From: Candidatus Portnoybacteria bacterium CG_4_10_14_0_2_um_filter_44_20
GTDB lineage: Bacteria; Patescibacteriota; Minisyncoccia; Portnoybacterales; GCA-002795985
Assembly (NCBI GenBank): GCA_002792395.1
Contig: PFOG01000048.1
Location: forward strand, 1-8,444
Length of the DNA stretch: 8,444 bases
Direction: 5' to 3'
Under the pieces are notes generated by a model. That model saw nothing but the letters and a program-made list of their open reading frames with translations, did not search any database and was not told the origin of the DNA. This document shows, piece after piece, positions 1 to 5,205 of this stretch (position 1 is its first letter; each line of letters begins with the position of its first letter). The position numbers and the translations under genes are program-made.

Positions 1-1
1 C

Positions 2-673
2 TACACTTTTAAGGAGAATTTGGTGGAGCTTTTTCGGGTGGCGAAATATGAGAAGGTTAAGGCGCTGGATGACGTCAGTTTTGAGGTTCAGGAAGGCGAG
101 TTTTTGGGCATCATTGGGCTGAATGGAAGCGGGAAAAGCACGCTTTTAAAGGTTCTGGCCAAGATATTGGTGCCCGACAGGGGGGTGCTGGAAATCAAGG
201 GCAAGGTAAGCCCATTTTTGGAGCTAGGCGTGGGTTTTAACATGGATTTGACCGCCCGGGAGAACGTCTATCAAAACGGCATAATTTTGGGTTTGTCGCG
301 AAAGCAGGTTGCCGAACGATTTGACAAAATTATCGAGTTCTCCGAATTGGAAAAATTCGTTGATACCAAGATGAAAAATTTTTCATCCGGCATGCATGTC
401 CGGCTGGCGTTTTCGGTTGCCATCCAGGTTGACGCCGATATTCTATTGATGGACGAGGTTCTGGCGGTGGGGGATATGCACTTTCAGCAAAAATGTTTTG
501 AAGTTTTTAACCGCTATAAACAAGAAAAAAAGACGATTATTTTGGTAACGCATGACATGGGTTCAGTGCAAAGATATTGCACGAGAGCGATATTCCTGTC
601 AAATGGTAAAATAATAAAAGACGGCAACCCCAACAAAGTGGTTGAAGAATATACGAGATTTGCTATGCAGTAA
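2..673 (+). CDS. Polysaccharide/teichoic-acid ABC exporter, ATP-binding subunit (Wzt/TagH-like), 5'-partial
   Basis: ATPase subunit of an ABC-2 type exporter that moves a lipid-linked surface glycan across the cytoplasmic membrane. Visible motifs: Walker A GLNGSGKST (nt 116-142), ABC signature SSGM (about 383-394), Walker B ILLMDE ending in D-E (452-457), and the switch histidine in VTHDM (551-553). The ELGVGF-type segment after the first half is typical of the Wzt/TagH/RfbE group. The frame is open to the window edge, and codons before nt 20 (YTFKENL) match the family's usual N-terminal stretch, so about 40 residues, including the first strand and A-loop, lie upstream. A TTG at 20 and a GTG at 23 follow an AAGGAG (11-16), but starting there would delete core fold. 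The protein ends just after the nucleotide-binding domain: the C-terminal carbohydrate-binding domain of E. coli O9a Wzt is absent, as in Klebsiella O2a-type Wzt and TagH. The permease partner is probably upstream. Exact substrate unknown. Confidence 0.93.
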   Translation, partial: YTFKENLVELFRVAKYEKVKALDDVSFEVQEGEFLGIIGLNGSGKSTLLKVLAKILVPDRGVLEIKGKVSPFLELGVGFNMDLTARENVYQNGIILGLSRKQVAERFDKIIEFSELEKFVDTKMKNFSSGMHVRLAFSVAIQVDADILLMDEVLAVGDMHFQQKCFEVFNRYKQEKKTIILVTHDMGSVQRYCTRAIFLSNGKIIKDGNPNKVVEEYTRFAMQ

Positions 674-680
674 ATCTTTA

Positions 681-831
681 AATTCACCTAATTCCTAATT
701 GTCTCACCCTACGGGCGACCACCCGAAGGGTGGTAATTCACCTAATAAAATCATAAGCAAAAATGTCTAATTAGAAATTTGGTTATTTGATATTTTATTA
801 GAAATTAGGTAATTAGAAAATTAAAAATTAG
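681..831. repeat. Intergenic inverted array of ATTAGG-type words surrounding a GC palindrome
   Basis: The 158-bp gap between the ABC ATPase and the first glycosyltransferase is almost wholly repeat-like. ACCTAAT (686-692), TCCTAAT (693-699) and ACCTAAT (740-746) on the left are inverse to ATTAGAA (770-776 and 797-803) and ATTAGGT (804-810) on the right. A 12-bp direct repeat AATTCACCTAAT occurs at 681-692 and 735-746. An 18-bp direct repeat occurs at 770-787 and 797-814 with two differences. The 681-700 arm can pair with about 797-814 with 17 matches. From 797 the sequence runs in 7-base steps up to the ATG at 832. No Shine-Dalgarno motif and no T-run typical of a terminator are present. A weak TTGATA (787-792)/TAATTA (810-815) pair is promoter-like but could be chance in AT-rich DNA. 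Function unknown. Confidence 0.7.
705..732. repeat. GC-rich palindrome inside the first intergenic array
   Basis: The arms CACCCT (705-710) and AGGGTG (727-732) pair. After an A/A mismatch, CGGG (712-715) pairs with CCCG (722-725), leaving a 6-base loop. A competing smaller hairpin, CCACCC (719-724) with GGGTGG (728-733) and a GAA triloop, uses the same bases, so the sequence can switch between two folds. It stands out as GC-rich within very AT-rich flanks and lies between the 12-bp direct repeats at 681-692 and 735-746. There is no downstream T-run on either strand, so it does not look like an intrinsic terminator. Confidence 0.65.
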
Positions 832-1806
832 ATGCCGAAAGCTTCTATCTTAATTCCTACAAAAAATGGCGAACAGTATCTGGAAGAATGCCTTAAAATG
901 GTCTTCGCACAGAAGACCCCTTTTGAATTTGAGGTGATCTGCATTGATTCGGGGTCAACAGACAAAACGGTGGAGATGATAAAAAAATTTCCGCAGATAG
1001 AGTTTTCCGAAATCCCGGCGGAAAAATTCAACCATGGAACAACCAGAAATCTATTGGCGTCCAAAGCGCAGGGCGAATATTTAGTTTATATCTGCCAGGA
1101 TGTCATCCCGACAAATGAAAACTGGCTGAGAAATATGATTGAGCCGTTTGAAAAAGACCCGCAAATTGCCGGAGTTTTTGGCCGGCAGTCGCCGCGAAAA
1201 GACTGCGACCCCTTTCAACGAAAATCATTAGACGAATTTATGGATTCATTTGGCAAAGAATTAACTGTCTACCAATTAAAATCAAATGACAAAGAAAAAG
1301 AATTCGAAGCCAATAAGCATGTTCTCAGTTTTTTTTCCAGCGCCAATTCGGCCATAAGAAAATCTGTCTGGGAAAAAATTCCTTATCGACACGTTGTGGC
1401 CCTGGGCGAAGACCAGTTTTGGGCCAAGGATATATTATTCGCCGGTTACAAAAAAGCCTATCAGCCAAGCGCTAATGTTTACCATTCCCATAATTTTGGC
1501 GTTTGGGGGCAATTCAAACGCTGGTTTGATGAATTCTACCACCATAAAATGGTGCAAAATTATGTCGGGGTTTCTTCCCCTTGGAAGATTTTGCCGCTCG
1601 CTTTACGTTTATGGCTCAACGATGTAAGATACATAAAGAACCAAAAAGAATATAATTTTGGGCAAAAAATTTATTGGATGATGTGGATTTTTTTTATGGA
1701 CTTAGCGCGGTTTATGTCGGAATATTTGGGCGCCCGCTACGAAAAATTACCCAAATGGCTGCAAAATAAGTTCAGTATGCAATATCAGTTAATACATAAA
1801 AAGTAA
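832..1806 (+). CDS. GT2 family glycosyltransferase, rhamnosyltransferase-like
   Basis: Predicted GT-A fold, inverting, nucleotide-sugar dependent glycosyltransferase (324 residues) acting at the cytoplasmic membrane face in surface glycan assembly. The nucleotide-binding strand ends in DSGSTD (residues 39-44). NHGTTRN (67-73) is a hallmark of the rhamnosyltransferase-like GT2 subgroup. The usual DxD site is represented by CQDVIP (88-93), as is common in this subgroup. GED (192-194) supplies the likely catalytic-base acidic pair, followed by YHSHN (217-221). The C-terminal third is rich in aromatic and basic residues, with a hydrophobic stretch around 281-300 that may hold it to the membrane. 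The ATG at 832 starts exactly where the fold starts. No Shine-Dalgarno motif precedes it; the repeat array does instead. It is one base upstream of the WsaF-like gene, so the two are surely co-transcribed. Donor sugar (dTDP-rhamnose is likely) and acceptor cannot be read from sequence. Confidence 0.9.
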   Translation: MPKASILIPTKNGEQYLEECLKMVFAQKTPFEFEVICIDSGSTDKTVEMIKKFPQIEFSEIPAEKFNHGTTRNLLASKAQGEYLVYICQDVIPTNENWLRNMIEPFEKDPQIAGVFGRQSPRKDCDPFQRKSLDEFMDSFGKELTVYQLKSNDKEKEFEANKHVLSFFSSANSAIRKSVWEKIPYRHVVALGEDQFWAKDILFAGYKKAYQPSANVYHSHNFGVWGQFKRWFDEFYHHKMVQNYVGVSSPWKILPLALRLWLNDVRYIKNQKEYNFGQKIYWMMWIFFMDLARFMSEYLGARYEKLPKWLQNKFSMQYQLIHKK

Positions 1807-1807
1807 A

Positions 1808-3097
1808 ATGGCGTTATTAAAAAAAGCATTCAAAACACTATTCACCGAGGGACCCCTCCCATTTATCAAAAAAACTTTTAATTTTATCAAAAGAGCATTT
1901 TATGGCGTGCCGGGGCAAGTCAACCCCGCAATTTATAATTTCACCCTTGATTATTCGCGGCCCGCGGTTGATAAAAAAACGCTGGATGAGAGGTTTCGCT
2001 CGGGGAACAAAGATAAAATGGCCATTAACTGGATAATTCCCGACATGGGAGTCGGTTCGGGGGGGCACACGACTATCTTCAGAACAATCAAGCATCTGGA
2101 AGATTTCGGCCACAAGAACCGAATTTATGTCTTTGGTGGAACAAAACACGGTTCAAATAAAAAACTGAAGAAGTTTATTAATGAAAACTTTTTCAATCTT
2201 GAAGCCGAAATTTTTAACTCGATTGAAAACATCAAAGACAGCGACGCGTTAGTCGCCACATCATGGCAAACGGCGTATCCGGTACGAGCCATTCAAAATA
2301 CCCGAAAAAAGTTTTATTTTGTGCAGGATTTCGAGCCGTGGTTTTATCCGATGAGTTCGGAATATCTTTTGGCCGAAAATACCTACAAATTCGGCCTTTA
2401 CGGTATTTGCGCCGGTCCGTGGCTAGCGAAAACGGTCCGCGAAAAATATGGAATGAACGCCGATTTTTTTGACCTGGCGTTTGATCCTAAAATATATTAT
2501 CCGCGAGAGAAAATCGTGTCGGCAAAACTGGAAACCAGTGACGAACACAATTCAAAAAAAACCATGGTGTTGGAGACGGCGAAAAAGCCAAAGATTATTT
2601 GCTATGCAAGGCCGGTTACGCCGAGAAGGTGTTTTGAATTACTTATTCAGGCACTTCGCGAGCTGTATGTGCGCGGCGTTGATTTCGATTTAAGTTTTGT
2701 TGGTTGGGATTTATCACCCTACATCATACCGTTTGAATTCAGAAACTTAAGAATTTTAAAGCACGAGGGACTGGCAAAGCTTTATTCGTGGGCGGACGTC
2801 GGGATTGTTTTTTCGCCGACCAATTATTCGCTTTTGCCACACGAAATGATGGCTTGCAAATTGCCTGTTTTGGAAATGAAAAGCGAAACCACCGAAACAG
2901 TTTTTCGAGACGGCGAGAATATAGTTTTGGCCGACCCCGACCCGATCGCCATTGCCGATAAGCTGGAATGGCTCCTGAATAACTCCGTGGGACGAAAGAA
3001 AATCAGCGAAAACGCGTATGAATACGTTAAGCAATTTTCTTGGGAGAAATCAGGAAAGAAAGTTGAGGAAATACTTAAGCGCGAATTGGGGAATTGA
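1808..3097 (+). CDS. WsaF-like GT-B rhamnosyltransferase (GT4-related)
   Basis: Retaining-type GT-B glycosyltransferase of 429 residues resembling WsaF, the rhamnosyltransferase of the Geobacillus stearothermophilus S-layer glycan. Landmarks: NWIIPDMG (74-81) and GSGGHTTIFR (83-92) in the N-terminal Rossmann domain; YFVQDFEPWFYP (170-181); the segment AENTYKFGLYGI (189-200); then the donor-binding half with CYARPVTPRR (265-274) and SLLPHEMMAC (341-350), whose Glu346 fits the first Glu of the GT4 EX7E-type motif. The first 35 residues are basic and amphipathic and may associate with the membrane. A 20-25 residue polar segment around 236-260 looks like an extended inter-domain linker compared with my memory of the family. 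Start: ATG one base after the preceding stop. No Shine-Dalgarno is visible, so translational coupling is likely. It ends in TGA, which overlaps the first word of the next repeat array. Family call is firm; linkage and sugar are inferred. Confidence 0.88.
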   Translation: MALLKKAFKTLFTEGPLPFIKKTFNFIKRAFYGVPGQVNPAIYNFTLDYSRPAVDKKTLDERFRSGNKDKMAINWIIPDMGVGSGGHTTIFRTIKHLEDFGHKNRIYVFGGTKHGSNKKLKKFINENFFNLEAEIFNSIENIKDSDALVATSWQTAYPVRAIQNTRKKFYFVQDFEPWFYPMSSEYLLAENTYKFGLYGICAGPWLAKTVREKYGMNADFFDLAFDPKIYYPREKIVSAKLETSDEHNSKKTMVLETAKKPKIICYARPVTPRRCFELLIQALRELYVRGVDFDLSFVGWDLSPYIIPFEFRNLRILKHEGLAKLYSWADVGIVFSPTNYSLLPHEMMACKLPVLEMKSETTETVFRDGENIVLADPDPIAIADKLEWLLNNSVGRKKISENAYEYVKQFSWEKSGKKVEEILKRELGN

Positions 3098-3168
3098 CTA
3101 CTGCTAACCGACTACTGACTACAGCAAAAGAAAAAGTGGCGGTAGACGGTAGTCCGTGGTCAGTAAGC
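3096..3168. repeat. Mirror-image heptamer array (NGTAGTC), 4 + 4 units
   Basis: The gap holds four heptamers on the left in one orientation (GACTACT 3096-3102, GCTAACC 3103-3109, GACTACT 3110-3116, GACTACA 3117-3123). Four on the right are in the opposite orientation (GGTAGAC 3141-3147, GGTAGTC 3148-3154, CGTGGTC 3155-3161, AGTAAGC 3162-3168). They flank a 17-base purine-rich centre. The first unit overlaps the TGA stop of the WsaF-like gene. The two halves can fold together into a long imperfect hairpin (about 21 pairs with one bulge, one mismatch and one internal loop). The word differs from those in the other two long gaps. Function unknown. Confidence 0.75.
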
Positions 3169-3175
3169 AGTTTTT
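3100..3175 (+). terminator. Possible intrinsic terminator or attenuator formed by the heptamer array
   Basis: ACTGCT (3100-3105) pairs with AGCAGT (3166-3171). Further pairs lie inside (3107-3109 with 3158-3160; 3110-3117 with 3147-3154; 3119-3122 with 3142-3145). The stem is followed at once by TTTTT (3171-3175) and then the ATG of the epimerase. The stem-plus-U-run layout resembles a rho-independent terminator. However, the stem is interrupted, the loop is 19 bases long, and full termination here would silence the rest of a seemingly single operon. A partial attenuator is the most that can be claimed. Confidence 0.25.
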
Positions 3176-4069
3176 ATGAAAACATTAGTTACTGGCGGGG
3201 CCGGATTTATCGGTTCTCATCTGGTAGATGAATTGATAAAACAAGGATACGAAGTCATCGTCATAGATAATCTGTCGAACGGAAAGAAAGAAAATCTGAA
3301 CCCTAAAGCCAAATTCTATAAAAAAGACGTCAGGGATCTGAAAAGCATCGCGCCGCATTTTAAAGGCGTTGATTTTGTTTTTCATCTGGCCGCTTTGCCG
3401 CGCGTTCAGTTTTCCATCGAGCACCCCATTGAGGCGAACGACAACAATATAAATGGCACACTGAATGTTTTGGAGGCCGCCAAACTGGCAAAAGTAAAAC
3501 GGGTTATTTATTCATCGTCTTCCTCCATATACGGCGATCAGCCGAAATATCCCTATAAAGAAAATATGCCCCCGAACCTGATGTCGCCCTACGCCCTGCA
3601 TAAATACGTGGGCGAGCTTTACTGCAAAATGTATTCGTTCCTCCACGAGTTGGAAACGGTTTGCCTAAGATACTTTAACGCCTATGGTCCGCGCGCATCT
3701 ACGGAAGGCGCCTATGCTTTAGTTACGGCCGTTTTTTTAAAGCAGAAAAAAAACGGCGAACCCCTGACCGTTACCGGCAACGGAAAACAGTCGCGAGACT
3801 TCACTCATGTTTTCGACATCGTACGCGCCAATATATTGGCGGCGCGAAGTAAGAAAATCGGCAAAGCGGAAGTAATAAATATCGGTGGCGGAAATGACCA
3901 GCAAATTATAAAGGTTGCTAGATTATTTGACGGGCCAATCAAATTTATCCCCGCACGCATTGAACCTAAAAAAACATTGGCCGATATTCGTTTAGCTAAA
4001 AAGCTGTTGAACTGGGAACCAAAGGTTAAGTTTGACGACGGAATCAGGGAATTATTAAAAACGATATAA
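3176..4069 (+). CDS. NAD-dependent sugar-nucleotide epimerase/dehydratase (GalE/WbpP-like, extended SDR)
   Basis: Cytoplasmic extended short-chain dehydrogenase acting on an NDP-sugar, most like UDP-glucose/UDP-GlcNAc 4-epimerases. The Rossmann NAD-binding motif GGAGFIGSH spans residues 7-15. Asp31 ends the second strand and should bind the adenosine ribose. HLAALPRV (70-77) is the family's third-strand motif. SSSSSIYG (113-120) carries the catalytic Ser/Thr region, and Y139-x-x-x-K143 is the catalytic pair. RYFNAYGPR (165-173) and GNGKQSRDFTHVFDIV (201-216) are typical of the substrate-binding half. At 297 residues it is a little shorter than the usual 310-340, but it contains all core motifs. 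The gene lies between glycosyltransferases, with five bases to the next gene, so it probably makes the activated sugar used by a neighbour. Whether it is UDP-Glc/Gal, UDP-GlcNAc/GalNAc or another pair cannot be decided. ATG directly follows TTTTT; no Shine-Dalgarno. Confidence 0.88.
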   Translation: MKTLVTGGAGFIGSHLVDELIKQGYEVIVIDNLSNGKKENLNPKAKFYKKDVRDLKSIAPHFKGVDFVFHLAALPRVQFSIEHPIEANDNNINGTLNVLEAAKLAKVKRVIYSSSSSIYGDQPKYPYKENMPPNLMSPYALHKYVGELYCKMYSFLHELETVCLRYFNAYGPRASTEGAYALVTAVFLKQKKNGEPLTVTGNGKQSRDFTHVFDIVRANILAARSKKIGKAEVINIGGGNDQQIIKVARLFDGPIKFIPARIEPKKTLADIRLAKKLLNWEPKVKFDDGIRELLKTI

Positions 4070-4074
4070 ATCAG

Positions 4075-5127
4075 ATGGTTTCAGTTGTTGTTTTGACTTA
4101 TAATGGCGAAAAGACGATCGGGGATTGCCTGAATTCAGTTTTGAACCAGACTTATGATAATATTGAGGTCATAGTTGTTGATAACGCGTCATGGGACAGG
4201 ACAAAAAAAATAGTTTCGCGATACGGGGAGAACGGATCTCCAAAAATTAAGACGGTTGAGAACTCAAAAAATACCGGTTTTGCGGGACACAATATTGGCA
4301 TAGAGAACAGCGTGGGAGAATTCGTTTTATGCATGAATCAAGACGTTATTTTGGATAAAGAATTTATTTCCGAGGCAACGACGCTAGCTCAACAGGACGA
4401 AAAGATTGGAGCAATACAGGGAAAGTTGTTGAAGAAAAATCTGGAGGGAGGTAGTGAAAAAATAATCGACACAACTGGCCACTTGATTTTTAAAAGCCGG
4501 CGAATGGTTGACAGGGGACAGGGGGAGAGCGATAAAGGACAATATGACAAACCGGGAGAAGTTTTTGGCGTCAACGGCGCGGTAGCCTTTTTTAAAAAAG
4601 CCTGCTTGGAAGATGTGAGGCTGGAAATTTGCCGAGGAACGGCCTCGGCAACCCGCCAAGGTCGTTCCTCGGCTTGCGCAGAGTACTATGATAGAGATTT
4701 TTTCATGTATAAAGAAGATGTGGATTTGTCTTGGCGAATAAGGTTATACGGTTGGAAAATCATGTTTTGCCCGACGGCGGTTGCTTCTGTTGAGAGAACC
4801 TCAAGGCCAATCAATGAAACGAGCAGCGCCATACAAGAAGTAATAAAAACCCGAAGAAAACAAACACAATTTGTTAAAAATTTATCCTTTAAAAACCATC
4901 GGTTGGCAATAATTAAAAATGATTTGCCGTGGTTGTTCATAAAACACTTGCCATGGATTTTACTAAGAGAGGTTGGCGCTTGGTTATATGTTTTATTTTT
5001 TGAGCCGAAAACTTGGCCGGCAATCATGGGCTTGTTTCGACAAATGCCGCGGGTCCTGAGAAAGAGAAAAATCATAATGAAAAATAAGAAAGTGGGGACA
5101 AAAGAGATGGAGAAATGGTTTGTCTAG
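4075..5127 (+). CDS. GT2 family glycosyltransferase with an in-frame palindromic insert
   Basis: GT-A fold glycosyltransferase of the rhamnosyltransferase-like GT2 group (350 residues). VVDNASWD (34-41) is the nucleotide-binding loop (the usual final STD reads SWD). NTGFAGHNIGI (66-76) is the conserved helix start. NQDV (88-91) takes the DxD place, DRGQGESDKGQYD (147-159) is the variable linker, and FGVNGAVAFFKK (164-175) is the acceptor-side loop. FFMYKEDVDLSWR (209-221) holds the catalytic-base ED pair. The C-terminus (about 282-330) is rich in Trp, Leu and basic residues and is probably membrane-associated. Residues about 186-201, between LEDVRLEI and EYYDRDFF, are encoded by a GC-rich palindrome (listed separately); in family members as I recall them this connection is short, so this looks like an insertion. 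The gene starts five bases after the epimerase stop, without a Shine-Dalgarno. The active-site motifs remain intact, so it is probably functional. Confidence 0.88.
   Translation: MVSVVVLTYNGEKTIGDCLNSVLNQTYDNIEVIVVDNASWDRTKKIVSRYGENGSPKIKTVENSKNTGFAGHNIGIENSVGEFVLCMNQDVILDKEFISEATTLAQQDEKIGAIQGKLLKKNLEGGSEKIIDTTGHLIFKSRRMVDRGQGESDKGQYDKPGEVFGVNGAVAFFKKACLEDVRLEICRGTASATRQGRSSACAEYYDRDFFMYKEDVDLSWRIRLYGWKIMFCPTAVASVERTSRPINETSSAIQEVIKTRRKQTQFVKNLSFKNHRLAIIKNDLPWLFIKHLPWILLREVGAWLYVLFFEPKTWPAIMGLFRQMPRVLRKRKIIMKNKKVGTKEMEKWFV
4631..4673. repeat. 43-bp GC-rich palindrome inside a coding region, flanked by TTGC direct repeats
   Basis: GCCGAGGAACG (4631-4641) is the exact reverse complement of 4663-4673. 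Pairing continues inward through a G-U pair and CCT/AGG, then after one C/A mismatch through GGC/GCC to a 5-base AACCC loop: 18 pairs in all. The word GCCGAGG recurs, inverted, at 4643-4649 and 4667-4673, so a smaller alternative hairpin (4631-4649) also exists. TTGC occurs at 4629-4632 and 4674-4677, 45 bases apart, as if a 45-bp unit had been inserted with a 4-bp target duplication. 45 is a multiple of three, so the frame is kept and 15 codons are added, rich in Ala, Ser, Arg, Gly and Thr. This resembles the in-gene palindromic elements known from Rickettsia in principle, but no relationship is claimed. Confidence 0.75.
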
Positions 5128-5130
5128 GGT

Positions 5131-5199
5131 TGCGGAATACGAAAAAATACGAATGTACGAAAACTGTTTCGTATATTCGTATAAAATTCGTATTTCGTA
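5131..5199. repeat. Inverted array of TTCGTA words forming a 29-pair hairpin before the LCP gene
   Basis: TACGAA occurs at 5138-5143, 5148-5153 and 5156-5161. Its reverse complement TTCGTA occurs at 5168-5173, 5176-5181, 5187-5192 and 5194-5199. The halves pair almost completely: 16 pairs next to a 4-base ACTG loop (5163-5166), a small A/A internal loop (three versus four bases), 8 more pairs, and a 5-pair base (5131-5135 with 5195-5199, two of them G-U). The stem ends six bases before the ATG at 5206 and covers the place where a ribosome-binding site would be. No T-run follows, so it is not a standard terminator. It could be an mRNA structure, an operator array for a repressor, or a selfish repeat. 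Confidence 0.75.
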
Positions 5200-5205
5200 G
5201 TAATT

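Noticed and set aside
20..25. TTG (20) or GTG (23) start preceded by AAGGAG for the ABC ATPase
   Set aside because: The frame stays open to the window edge and the upstream codons match the family's N-terminal pattern. Starting here would delete the first strand and A-loop. AAGGAG is coding (Lys-Glu).
787..815. TTGATA-N17-TAATTA as a promoter for the first GT2 gene
   Set aside because: It lies inside the AT-rich word array, where such matches arise by chance, and the -10 is poor.
681..831. CRISPR array
   Set aside because: Repeats are 7 to 18 bases, degenerate and partly inverted, without regular spacers; no cas genes.
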